From: Methanobacterium sp.
GTDB taxonomy: Archaea > Methanobacteriota > Methanobacteria > Methanobacteriales > Methanobacteriaceae
DNA: 8,567 nucleotides
Direction of reading: 5' to 3'
NCBI GenBank assembly: GCA_012838205.1
Contig: DUPR01000060.1
Coordinates: 1 to 8,567, forward strand
Of this stretch, positions 1-8,567 are shown one piece after another. Under the pieces are notes generated by a model that was given only the letters and a program-made list of their open reading frames with translations, ran no database searches and was not told where the DNA came from. A program made the position numbers and the translations under genes. The stretch's first letter is position 1. Each line of letters opens with the position of its first letter.

Positions 1-483
<483 letters not shown>

Positions 484-511
484 TTATATCTCTCCCCATA
501 TCCCTATATTA

Positions 512-585
512 TTATCAACAATAAATTTTGACTATTTTAATACTTCTAATTTTTATCAATAATAATTCAGATAATACAATATATA
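512..585 (-). promoter_or_regulatory. Probable promoter region of the DUF2226-like gene with a 13-base direct repeat
   Basis: The 128-base gap between sepF and the DUF2226-like gene holds a TATATA element at 580-585, which would place a minus-strand start near 557. It also holds two near-identical 13-mers in the same orientation: TTATCAACAATAA at 512-524 and TTATCAATAATAA at 553-565, differing at one base and 41 bases apart start to start. These could be operator sites around or just after the transcription start. An alternative AT-rich TATA candidate lies at 521-530. Promoter assignment is inferred from sequence only. Confidence 0.35.
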
Positions 586-611
586 ACTGTTGCAAGTTTT
601 TGTTATTATAC

Positions 612-2039
<1,428 letters not shown>

Positions 2040-2069
2040 AAGATCACTCCTGATAAATTTACTGAATAA

Positions 2070-2137
<68 letters not shown>

Positions 2138-2157
2138 TAATTCTATTGTGGAGGCAT

Positions 2158-2509
<352 letters not shown>

Positions 2510-2514
2510 TACTA

Positions 2515-2528
2515 TTGGGAATTCCCAA
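2515..2528. repeat. Perfect 14-base palindrome after the Roadblock gene
   Basis: TTGGGAATTCCCAA is a perfect inverted repeat starting 6 bases after the Roadblock stop. It could form a 5-bp stem with an AATT loop, but it is followed on the plus strand by an A run rather than T, so it is not a typical terminator in that direction. It might be a protein-binding site. Confidence 0.5.
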
Positions 2529-2656
2529 AAAAATTTATTAACACAAAATCGTCGCATATATCATTCATATCCCTTGAACTCGATAATTATAATAGCAATC
2601 ATCCCTGAACCACCCTGAAAATTGCAATTGGATATTATTGCACTGGAGGTCACACT

Positions 2657-3613
2657 TTGAGAAAACCTTACGTTATACTCATTGGAAGTGCTTCGGGAAT
2701 TGGAAAATCAACCATCGCTTCTGAGTTAGCTAAAGAGCTGGGTATTAAACATCTTATTGAAACTGATTTCATTCGTGAAATAGTTCGAGGCATCATTGGT
2801 CCCGATTACGCACCTGCCTTGCATAAGTCATCATATAATGCATATGTTACTTTAAGAGATAAACAACGTTATGGTGACAATACTGAAAGTTTGATTGATG
2901 CTGGTTTTGAGGAACATGCTTCTTTTGTTATACCTGCTATTGAGAGGGTTATTAAAAGAGCCGTTGATGACTTTAATGATGTGGTAATTGAAGGAGTCCA
3001 TCTTGTTCCCGGATTATTAGATATAGAAAAATTCAAGAATGACGCATCCATCCACTTTTTTGTGCTTTCTGCTGATGAAGAAGTGCATAAAGAGAGATTC
3101 GTGAGAAGGGCTATGAAAATTAAGAGGGGAGGAAAACATCTGGACTATTTCAAAGAAAATCGGATCATAAATAATTATCTAGTTCAACAAGCATTTGAGC
3201 ATCGAGTTCCTGTGATAAACAACTTAGATATTAATGATACCAAAAAGAGGATGCTCACTCTGATAAAGGAAATATGTAAAGAGATGATTTTCCGTCATTC
3301 TGTTGACCAGTTAGAGGTTGAAACTGATATAATTCTTAACAAGTATGGCGGTCGCATAATGGATGTTTCATATTTCCTCCCTGGTTTTGGAGAGCCCTTA
3401 AAGAGAAAAGTTAATGTTTATGACCCTGTTGAGGCTAAAAGATTTATTAATTTACTCGAAGAAAATCCTAAAAGGAAAAAAGATTTAGAAGGACTTTATG
3501 GGCTTTCAGGAAATATTCATCGGCACAAAATCTGTGCCCCTGACAAAAAAAGTCTTAAATCTATGATTAAAGAACTAGATGAAAAGGGATTACTCTATAA
3601 ATCAGATGAATAG
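2657..3613 (+). CDS. 2-phosphoglycerate kinase family protein with C-terminal extension
   Basis: The 318-residue protein is a P-loop kinase of the 2-phosphoglycerate kinase family. In Methanobacteriales that enzyme phosphorylates 2-phosphoglycerate with ATP to 2,3-diphosphoglycerate, the precursor of the cytoplasmic solute cyclic 2,3-diphosphoglycerate. The Walker A motif is [10 protein letters not shown] (residues 10-19). It is followed by [11 protein letters not shown] (35-45), the [14 protein letters not shown] segment (83-96), the Walker B-like [11 protein letters not shown] (109-119), and the basic, arginine-containing lid-like region near 146-160. The P-loop is at the very N-terminus, so there is no N-terminal ATP-cone domain. 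Residues from about 212 to 318 form an extra basic region I cannot assign; it may be regulatory. The start is TTG at 2657, supported by TGGAGGT at 2644-2650 with 6-base spacing. The flanking genes are not metabolic partners. A different phosphoryl-acceptor substrate remains possible. Confidence 0.72.
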   Translation: MRKPYVILIGSASGIGKSTIASELAKELGIKHLIETDFIREIVRGIIGPDYAPALHKSSYNAYVTLRDKQRYGDNTESLIDAGFEEHASFVIPAIERVIKRAVDDFNDVVIEGVHLVPGLLDIEKFKNDASIHFFVLSADEEVHKERFVRRAMKIKRGGKHLDYFKENRIINNYLVQQAFEHRVPVINNLDINDTKKRMLTLIKEICKEMIFRHSVDQLEVETDIILNKYGGRIMDVSYFLPGFGEPLKRKVNVYDPVEAKRFINLLEENPKRKKDLEGLYGLSGNIHRHKICAPDKKSLKSMIKELDEKGLLYKSDE

Positions 3614-3647
3614 AGTTATTGGACACGATTAAATTGATCTGTTGATT

Positions 3648-3666
3648 AAAAAAAATCTTTTTTTTT
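3648..3666 (+). terminator. Oligo-T terminator after the kinase gene
   Basis: An A8 run (3648-3655) is followed after TC by a T9 run (3658-3666), about 45 bases after the kinase stop. Archaeal polymerase stops at oligo-T tracts, and the A and T runs could also pair. Confidence 0.5.
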
Positions 3667-3711
3667 GATGAGTTAGTTAAATTTTCAAAAAAAATGAAAA
3701 TGTTCAGACGA

Positions 3712-3720
3712 TTTTTTTTT
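3712..3720 (+). terminator. Second oligo-T tract
   Basis: A run of nine T lies 46 bases after the first tract and upstream of the ZPR1 gene. It could be a back-up terminator for the kinase transcript. Confidence 0.4.
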
Positions 3721-3742
3721 AAATTAAATGATTATTTCAGAG

Positions 3743-3750
3743 TATTATAG
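3743..3750 (+). promoter_or_regulatory. Candidate TATA box for the ZPR1 gene
   Basis: TATTATAG lies 34 bases before the TTG start. A start of transcription near 3770 would leave a leader that just includes the GGAG ribosome site at 3772-3775. The surroundings are all AT-rich, so the choice is tentative. Confidence 0.3.
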
Positions 3751-3783
3751 ATTTGATTCAATAAAATAATTGGAGTAATAAAT

Positions 3784-4365
3784 TTGAGTAAAATGTTTTC
3801 TGACTGCCCAATATGTAAGGCACGTCAAAAAATGGAAGTGACTACAAAAACTGAAAAAATCCCCTATTTTGGGGAGATCATGGAATCAACACTTTTATGC
3901 CATGAATGCGGCTATAAACATGCTGATACCATTTGTATTGAAAAAAAAGATCCTGTCAAATACGTTCTCCTAATTGGGAAGGATAATTTAAATGCCAGGG
4001 TGGTGAAATCACAGTCAACTACCATGACGATTCCCGAACTAGGGCTTAAGGTGGAACCAGGACCCCAATCACAAGGATATGTCTCTAATGTAGAAGGAGT
4101 TCTTGATCGATTCGAAAAAGCGGTTAAAACCGCTTTGTCATGGACTGAAGATCAGCAAAGCAGGGAAAATGCAGTTAAAATAATGGAATTCATTGATGAA
4201 GTTAAAAATGGTAATAAAAAGGTTACTTTAATACTGGAAGATCCTTTTGGCCATAGCATTATCATACATGAAAATGCTCAAAAAACTGAATTGACCCAAG
4301 ATGAGATTAAAAGATTAAAAACTGGATTTCTCACATTTGAAAATGAGGAATTAGAATATGAATGA
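3784..4365 (+). CDS. Archaeal ZPR1-type zinc-finger protein
   Basis: The 193-residue protein matches the archaeal single-module form of ZPR1. A four-cysteine zinc site is formed by CPIC (C8, C11) and CHEC (C39, C42), separated by 27 residues containing the family's [10 protein letters not shown] segment. The following domain has the ZPR1 signature late in the chain, [10 protein letters not shown] (151-160), close to the usual 'DPxGxS'. Eukaryotic ZPR1 binds translation elongation factor eEF1A and has two zinc-finger modules; the archaeal role is less clear, though aEF1A-related chaperoning is a reasonable guess. The start is TTG at 3784, supported by GGAG at 3772-3775 with 8-base spacing; an ATG three codons in is too far from that site. 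The gene appears monocistronic, between two oligo-T tracts upstream and a convergent gene downstream. Only a weak T5 tract (4379-4383) follows it. Confidence 0.85.
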   Translation: MSKMFSDCPICKARQKMEVTTKTEKIPYFGEIMESTLLCHECGYKHADTICIEKKDPVKYVLLIGKDNLNARVVKSQSTTMTIPELGLKVEPGPQSQGYVSNVEGVLDRFEKAVKTALSWTEDQQSRENAVKIMEFIDEVKNGNKKVTLILEDPFGHSIIIHENAQKTELTQDEIKRLKTGFLTFENEELEYE

Positions 4366-4425
4366 AAAGGATATATGATTTTTGAAAAATTTGCACATTT
4401 CTTGAGTTGATTGTACGGTTTAAGT

Positions 4426-4443
4426 AAAAAAATAAAAAAAAAA
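4426..4443 (-). terminator. Oligo-T terminator for the histone-like gene
   Basis: On the minus strand this reads as T10-A-T7, starting 26 bases after the stop of the minus-strand gene. It sits between two convergent genes and is the clearest archaeal-type termination signal in the window. Confidence 0.6.
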
Positions 4444-4469
4444 TGTTTACGTAACCCATAAAAAGGTAC

Positions 4470-4931
4470 TTAATCCATAAATGGAATATCTGATTCTTCT
4501 TCTGGAACGTCTTTGAGTTTAAGTGTCCTTTTTACATCCATACTCAAAGCATCACAATCTGCTTTTATTGCATGTAAGTGCATCAATATCCTCTTTTTTT
4601 CCTCATTAATTCTTTCAATATTCTGATAAGGATAGATCGACTCTTTCAGCATTTCATACTCTATTGTGGTGTATGGATATTCGTTTAGTTGCTCGCAAAC
4701 CTTAACCAGCACTTCACCAAGGAACTTGTTCATTTCAACTTTTACCCTTTCTCTGATCATCTTGTCAGAGTCGAGATTTTGTTTCATCAAGCGCACGACT
4801 TCGGCTTTGGCGAAGGGCAAATCTTCCCCTTCTTCTTGTGAACTTTCATCTTGATCATCAGATTGGATAATTTCTTCATTTTCTTCTTGTAAATCTTCTT
4901 GGTTAAATTCTTCTTCATTTTCGTCGTACAT
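4470..4931 (-). CDS. Probable histone-fold protein with acidic N-terminus and helical tail
   Basis: The 153-residue protein has three parts. Residues 1-37 are strongly acidic, with about half Asp/Glu and no Lys or Arg. Residues 38-103 read like an archaeal histone: [14 protein letters not shown] parallels the histone start ELPIAPIGRIIK, a long central helix follows (about 56-83), and [12 protein letters not shown] parallels KTIKAEDIELAV. Residues 103-138 form a helix with spaced hydrophobics, suggesting a coiled coil, and the end is acidic ([12 protein letters not shown]). In my alignment the histone Arg-Asp clamp and the basic loop residues that contact DNA are replaced by Tyr, Met and neutral or acidic residues. 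It may therefore bind protein, or bind DNA differently. A TTG at 4955 also opens the frame, but AGGAG at 4940-4944 lies 8 bases before the ATG at 4931, so I start there. The fold call is by eye. Confidence 0.6.
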   Translation of the reverse strand: MYDENEEEFNQEDLQEENEEIIQSDDQDESSQEEGEDLPFAKAEVVRLMKQNLDSDKMIRERVKVEMNKFLGEVLVKVCEQLNEYPYTTIEYEMLKESIYPYQNIERINEEKKRILMHLHAIKADCDALSMDVKRTLKLKDVPEEESDIPFMD

Positions 4932-4992
4932 TACGGGTTCTCCTGATAATTTCAAAATAGTGCCACTACTAAAATGTTATGTGCAGGGTCTC

Positions 4993-5000
4993 TTATATAG
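4993..5000 (-). promoter_or_regulatory. TATA box of the histone-like gene
   Basis: CTATATAA on the minus strand, within ATCTATATAAGAG, is a good archaeal TATA match. A start about 25 bases downstream, near 4970, gives a leader of roughly 40 bases that includes the AGGAG ribosome site. This also argues against translation from the TTG at 4955, which has no ribosome site. Confidence 0.5.
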
Positions 5001-5139
5001 ATATGGTTAAAATGATGATTTACGTGCAAAATTTATGCTGATTTATACTTATATCATGACAATAATCATAGATCAAATAAAAAATATTGGCAGTACTGAG
5101 TAACCTTAGTAGAATATTTCATTTGTGAATGTATATGTC

Positions 5140-5979
5140 TTATTGCATTTTATCTAATTCTAGACTTAGGTCCAATGATCTTGCAGAATGAGTCATGTAT
5201 CCAGTGGATATAACATCCACCCCTGTCTTTGCAAAAGGAACAATATTTTCAGAATTAATTCCACCCGAAACCTCAATTAAGATATTATTATGGAGATTTT
5301 CCTTATCGAGAACTGATAAAACATTTTTAACTTCATCTGGAGACATGTTATCGAGCATTATAATATCTGCCCCTGCTTTGGCAGCTTGAAGTGTTTCTTC
5401 AATGGTTTCAACTTCTATTTCTATTTTTTTAGTGAAACTGGCATATTTTCGGGCCCGAGACACGGCTTCAGCTACATCCCCAACCAAAGCCAAGTGGTTG
5501 TCCTTGATTAGTATACCATCATCAAGACGATAACGATGGGTATCTCCTCCTCCAGCCCGGATGGCATCTTTCTCAAAAAATTGAAGCCCCGGAGTGGTTT
5601 TACGAGTTCCAGCGAGGATGACATTAGGATTGGCCTTTTTAACCATTTTAACCATTTTTGCTGTTAAAGTTGCAATTCCACTCATTCGCATCATAAGATT
5701 GAGAACAGTACGTTCTAAACTCAGGATATCATGAGGATCACCAGAGATTTCCATGATAATTTGACCTTCCTGAACCTTTTCACCATCATTTTTCATGATT
5801 TTGGTTTCCACTCCAAACTCAGTGAAAATTTCAGATGCCAAGTACACTCCAGCAACTGTTCCCTCTTCGTTAGATATTATCTTACCATTGACTTGCATTC
5901 CCTTTGGGATCAATGCACGGGTAGTGATATCCTCAAAACCTAAATCATTGGAAATAATATTTTTAAGGCCATAGATCAT
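5140..5979 (-). CDS. nadC: Nicotinate-nucleotide pyrophosphorylase, carboxylating (quinolinate phosphoribosyltransferase)
   Basis: NadC joins quinolinate and phosphoribosyl pyrophosphate to give nicotinate mononucleotide, CO2 and pyrophosphate, the last step of de novo pyridine ring synthesis for NAD. The 279 residues match the usual length. The N-terminal sandwich domain (1-105) includes LGFEDITT (13-20). The barrel carries the signature GTRKTTPGL (124-132), [12 protein letters not shown] (143-154), IKDNH (158-162), E189, the metal-site LDN (209-211), SGGIN (238-242) and STG (258-260), so the phosphate- and quinolinate-binding Arg, Lys and His residues are present. A Gln follows PGL where Arg is common (residue 133). 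The ATG at 5979 follows AAGGTG at about 5-base spacing. No nadA or nadB/aspartate dehydrogenase gene is adjacent in the window. It is probably transcribed alone from the long AT-rich spacer upstream. Confidence 0.95.
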   Translation of the reverse strand: MIYGLKNIISNDLGFEDITTRALIPKGMQVNGKIISNEEGTVAGVYLASEIFTEFGVETKIMKNDGEKVQEGQIIMEISGDPHDILSLERTVLNLMMRMSGIATLTAKMVKMVKKANPNVILAGTRKTTPGLQFFEKDAIRAGGGDTHRYRLDDGILIKDNHLALVGDVAEAVSRARKYASFTKKIEIEVETIEETLQAAKAGADIIMLDNMSPDEVKNVLSVLDKENLHNNILIEVSGGINSENIVPFAKTGVDVISTGYMTHSARSLDLSLELDKMQ

Positions 5980-6382
5980 GATTACACCTTACTTGTTTCC
6001 CCTACATAATTTAATAAAATTTTATTGAATCATTCATAAAATAATATCATCCATATAGAAAAATGAATGCATTAGAATCATTTTCAATAATAGAATTATG
6101 AAATGAATGATTATAGCTGGAATACTTATAATATTTTATTAAATTTGGAATATATATTTTCACCTTCAAATAAATACGAGTTATTATGGATATAGGCTAA
6201 ATATTGATATAGAATCTATTTAAAACATTAATCCATAAACTATTAAAAAAATAAAGAGAATAATAGAAGTATATCCAATAATAAAATAGCCTTTAAGAAC
6301 ATGAATCATAACGAACATAAAACCAATAAGAAGAAATTTTTTTACTGAACATTAAGAATTTATATGAACTTGGTGAATCTGT
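5980..6382. other. 403-base AT-rich intergenic spacer between divergent nadC and rnz
   Basis: No convincing gene or structured RNA is seen here. It must hold promoters for both flanking genes. For nadC a minus-strand TTTATTAAA at about 6011-6020 is a possible TATA region. A 10-base inverted pair is present: AATCATTCAT at 6028-6037 and its exact reverse complement ATGAATGATT at 6103-6112. Partial copies occur at 6063-6069 (ATGAATG) and 6076-6082 (AATCATT). A T7 run lies at 6337-6343. A 15-codon ATG frame at 6301-6348 lacks a ribosome site. Confidence 0.6.
6358..6367 (+). promoter_or_regulatory. Candidate TATA box of the rnz operon
   Basis: ATTTATATGA, preceded by purine-rich AAGA, is close to the archaeal TATA consensus. 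It lies only about 20 bases before the rnz ATG, which would put the transcription start at or near the start codon (a leaderless message). GGTGA at 6372-6376, with 6-base spacing, argues instead for a leadered message from a promoter further upstream. Confidence 0.35.
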
Positions 6383-7297
6383 ATGGAGCTAATATTTTTA
6401 GGAACATCATCTGCGCTCCCAACTACTAAAAGAAATCATTCAGCTATAGCTTTGAAGGCTTTTGGAGAAGTTATGCTTTTTGATTGTGGGGAAGGCACCC
6501 AACGACAGATGACACATCTTAAACTTAGCCCAATGAAGATAAACCAAATTTTCATCACACACCTTCATGGTGACCATTTTTTGGGATTGCCTGGCTTGAT
6601 ACAGTCCATGGCCTTTAGAGGAAGGAAGAATTCATTGCACATCTACGGTCCAGAAGGAATTATAAAAACTGTAGAAAACATTAAAAATTTGGGTTACTAT
6701 TCCCTATCATTTCCCATCAATGCACATGAAATCAGGGGGATAAATGAAGGAATAATTAGAGAAACAGAAGAATATATAATTAAGTCTTGCCCCATGCAAC
6801 ATTCCATCCCTAACTTGGCTTATTCAGTTGAAGAAAAACGATCACCTAAATTCCAGAAAGATAAGGCTTTAGAATTGGGCTTAAAACCGGGACCTGATTT
6901 CGGTAAACTTCAAAGAGGTATCTCAGTAGAGGTTAATGGCAAAATAATAAAACCTGCAGAAGTACTTGGTGAAAAAAGGAAAGGAAGGAAATTTGTCTAC
7001 TCTGGAGACACCCGTCCGTGCGCTGAAATGGTTAAATTCGCTTACCAAGCCGATGTTTTAATACATGAATCAACATTTGATTCGGCCCAAGAAGATAAAG
7101 CCCTGAAAACAGGCCATTCAACTAGTACTCATGCAGCAACAATAGCAAAAGAAGCTGAAGTGTCTAACTTAATTCTTTTCCACATGAGCACCCGTTATAG
7201 GGATAGTGATATGTTAAAAAAAGAAGCAAAAGAAATATTCCAAAAGGTTACAGTAGCTGAAGATTATATGGTCTTTGAGGTGAAAAAACATGACTGA
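6383..7297 (+). CDS. rnz: Ribonuclease Z (tRNase Z)
   Basis: RNase Z is the zinc-dependent endonuclease that cuts tRNA precursors at the 3' end so CCA can be added. The 304 residues match the short form found in archaea and bacteria. Metallo-beta-lactamase residues are all visible: [14 protein letters not shown] at the start, the zinc motif HLHGDH (H60, H62, D64, H65), H140, D209 in SGDT, H228 in HEST, and H267 in FHMSTRY. The tRNA-binding flexible arm typical of the family is represented by [15 protein letters not shown] (165-179). The HST element (245-247) supports RNase Z rather than another hydrolase of the superfamily. The ATG at 6383 has GGTGA upstream at 6-base spacing. Its last 8 bases overlap the next gene's start as ATGACTGA, suggesting translational coupling. 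Confidence 0.96.
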   Translation: MELIFLGTSSALPTTKRNHSAIALKAFGEVMLFDCGEGTQRQMTHLKLSPMKINQIFITHLHGDHFLGLPGLIQSMAFRGRKNSLHIYGPEGIIKTVENIKNLGYYSLSFPINAHEIRGINEGIIRETEEYIIKSCPMQHSIPNLAYSVEEKRSPKFQKDKALELGLKPGPDFGKLQRGISVEVNGKIIKPAEVLGEKRKGRKFVYSGDTRPCAEMVKFAYQADVLIHESTFDSAQEDKALKTGHSTSTHAATIAKEAEVSNLILFHMSTRYRDSDMLKKEAKEIFQKVTVAEDYMVFEVKKHD

Positions 7298-8051
7298 TCC
7301 TGATCCAATGTATTTTACCTTAATTAAAATAGCTATAATCCTTATTTCTTCCTTCATTATTGTAAAATGGGCCATGTTCATTTTGCGAAAAACTGGGAAA
7401 AAATTAAATATGGAACCCACATTGATACAGGTTATTAATGAAATTATTAAGTATTCTGTTTTAGCCGTGGCAATTACTGTTGTTGTAAAGGAAGTTGGAT
7501 GGGATATCAGTGGCATAATTGTAAGTTTAGGGATTGTTGGTGTGGCAGTTGGTTTTGCAGCCCGAGACACCCTGTCTAATTTCATATCTGGGATGTTTAT
7601 ACTGGCTGATAAAAGCTTTAAAATAGGAGACATCATTGAAATATCTGGCAAAAGTGGTACAGTGATGAAGCTTGGTTTCAGGGTAACCACCATAAAAACC
7701 ACAGATAATAAAATTATTACCATACCTAACTCCAATTTCTCCAAGAATATCTACCTAAATTATACTGCAGAAGAAACACGAAAAGTTGAATTGGATATAA
7801 ACATTCCCTACGAGATGGATCTAGATGTAACAGTTGTTTCCCTTGTAAATGCAGCATCAAACTGTAAATGGGTGTTGAAAGAGCCTAAACCAAATGTTCT
7901 AATTAAAGAGATGGGAGACACAGGCATAAGGGCAAGTTTAAATGTTTGGGTAAGTGATCCCTGGAAAGTGGCAACTTACCGTAGCCAGTTGGCTATGAAA
8001 GTTAAGGAACTTTTGGTTGGGAGAGATTCCAGTGAAAATGTCAAAGTATAA
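7290..8051 (+). CDS. MscS-family small-conductance mechanosensitive channel
   Basis: The protein resembles MscS channels, which open under membrane tension to release solutes on osmotic downshock. The 253 residues give a compact three-helix form: TM1 about 8-31, TM2 about 50-68 and the pore-lining TM3 about 74-100, with the Gly/Ala-rich [13 protein letters not shown] (81-93) followed by [11 protein letters not shown]. The beta domain follows ([13 protein letters not shown], then IPNSNF at 145-150), and then the mixed C-terminal cage domain to about 243. This is near the usual core MscS size, with no extra fused domains. The ATG at 7290 overlaps the end of rnz and has GAGGTGA at 7277-7283 with about 6-base spacing; an internal ATG at 7308 is less well placed. 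The gene overlaps the sortase start by 14 bases, so the three genes likely share one message. Confidence 0.93.
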   Translation: MTDPDPMYFTLIKIAIILISSFIIVKWAMFILRKTGKKLNMEPTLIQVINEIIKYSVLAVAITVVVKEVGWDISGIIVSLGIVGVAVGFAARDTLSNFISGMFILADKSFKIGDIIEISGKSGTVMKLGFRVTTIKTTDNKIITIPNSNFSKNIYLNYTAEETRKVELDINIPYEMDLDVTVVSLVNAASNCKWVLKEPKPNVLIKEMGDTGIRASLNVWVSDPWKVATYRSQLAMKVKELLVGRDSSENVKV

Positions 8052-8567
8052 AATTGCATCTATTATGATTGTGCTTTTGTGTGTTCTTTTAGCGGCAAGT
8101 ATAGCAATAGCTGGTTTTCAACAAATGAAAAATGTTACCAAAGCTCAACAAACTGTTAAAGAATATAAGGAAAGGATGAGCAACCCTGTCAACGCCCTTG
8201 ACCCCTCTGATTTTAGCGGTTATATGAATGCCCAATTATACATTCCTAAACTGAAGATTTTTGCAACTATCCGTTCTGATACTGTAAATGCGTATGATGC
8301 TGTTTATCACTACCCCGAAAGCGTTATGCCCGGTAAACCAGGAGAATGTGGGTTATTAGGCCATAGAACTAAATATTCTGGATTATTTACAAATATAGCA
8401 TCTTTAAAACCAGGAGATAAAGCAATTATTAGAGATTTTATCCAAAGGAAGAAATTTGTATACCAAGTAACTTCAAATGGAGATGATATCCGTTGGGACT
8501 ACAAAACAAACCCTATAAGATTTTCACAAGAAGGAGAAGCACGTTTGTTAATTGTTACATGTTATCC
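8038..8567 (+). CDS. Sortase family transpeptidase, 3' end cut by the window edge
   Basis: Sortases are membrane-anchored cysteine transpeptidases that cleave a sorting motif and join proteins to the envelope or to each other. The 176 visible codons begin with an N-terminal signal anchor (residues 5-26, [20 protein letters not shown]) and a polar stalk. The catalytic domain starts at LYIPKLKI (67-74). The catalytic histidine is H109 in GLLGHR, and the cysteine is C175 in LLIVTCYP at the very edge; the catalytic Arg expected soon after lies outside. The IPKLKI start and the short domain suggest a class D/E-like enzyme, but class is uncertain. The ATG at 8038 lies inside the mscS gene, with GGGAGAG at 8019-8025 about 12 bases upstream, which is long for a ribosome site, so coupling to mscS translation is likely. 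No sorting-signal substrate is visible in the window. Confidence 0.88.
   Translation, partial: MSKYKIASIMIVLLCVLLAASIAIAGFQQMKNVTKAQQTVKEYKERMSNPVNALDPSDFSGYMNAQLYIPKLKIFATIRSDTVNAYDAVYHYPESVMPGKPGECGLLGHRTKYSGLFTNIASLKPGDKAIIRDFIQRKKFVYQVTSNGDDIRWDYKTNPIRFSQEGEARLLIVTCY

Noticed and set aside
2623..2642. Short inverted repeat TGCAAT/ATTGCA next to the kinase ribosome site
   Set aside because: Only 6 bases per arm in AT-rich sequence; too short to separate from chance.
4447..4454. TTACGTAA palindrome between the convergent ZPR1 and histone-like genes
   Set aside because: An 8-base palindrome is expected by chance at this scale, and the position between convergent genes does not suggest an operator.
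6301..6348. 15-codon ATG frame upstream of rnz
   Set aside because: It has no ribosome site and a Lys/Asn-rich translation typical of AT-rich spacer; it could be a chance frame.
7214..7744. Minus-strand open frame of 176 codons across the rnz/mscS junction
   Set aside because: It is antisense to two firmly identified genes. Its hydrophobic translation is explained by the complementary strand of the MscS membrane segments.

Overview
The window is AT-rich, gene-dense DNA from a methanogenic archaeon, most likely a Methanobacterium-type member of the Methanobacteriales. The evidence is the gene set: an archaeal SepF division protein, a 2-phosphoglycerate kinase-family protein (the enzyme known from cyclic 2,3-diphosphoglycerate synthesis in this order), an archaeal ZPR1 zinc-finger protein, a short archaeal RNase Z and a probable histone-fold protein. 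AGGAGGTGATC-like ribosome sites, TATA-box promoters, oligo-T terminators and several TTG starts fit as well. No mobile element, CRISPR array, tRNA or rRNA was seen.

Layout. Positions 1-2039 lie on the minus strand. Transcription runs from a DUF1611 P-loop protein into sepF with a 3-base gap. After a 128-base spacer comes a DUF2226-like protein whose Pro-Glu repeat tail runs off the left edge. A single-domain Roadblock/LC7 protein is divergent from DUF1611 across a compact promoter region. Next on the plus strand come the 2-phosphoglycerate kinase-like gene, two oligo-T tracts and the ZPR1 gene. ZPR1 converges on a minus-strand gene for an acidic protein with a probable histone fold and a helical tail, and nadC lies behind it on the same strand. 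A 403-base AT-rich spacer separates nadC from a tightly overlapping plus-strand run: rnz, an MscS-type channel and a sortase cut by the right edge.

How the genes may work together. The left block may be a cell-division or polarity neighbourhood: SepF anchors FtsZ to the membrane, Roadblock proteins usually partner small GTPases, and the DUF2226-like protein looks to me like the PATAN/DUF4388 domains often found with such GTPase systems. That link is inference. The middle genes are housekeeping or metabolic (phosphoglycerate phosphorylation, NAD synthesis). The right block joins tRNA 3'-end processing to two envelope proteins, probably through shared transcription rather than shared function.

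The least ordinary items are the histone-like protein that lacks the usual DNA-contact residues, the possible Roadblock/SepF/DUF2226 module, and the C-terminal extension on the kinase. Translation starts were re-chosen for two genes from ribosome-site spacing (2162 for the Roadblock gene, 4931 for the histone-like gene).
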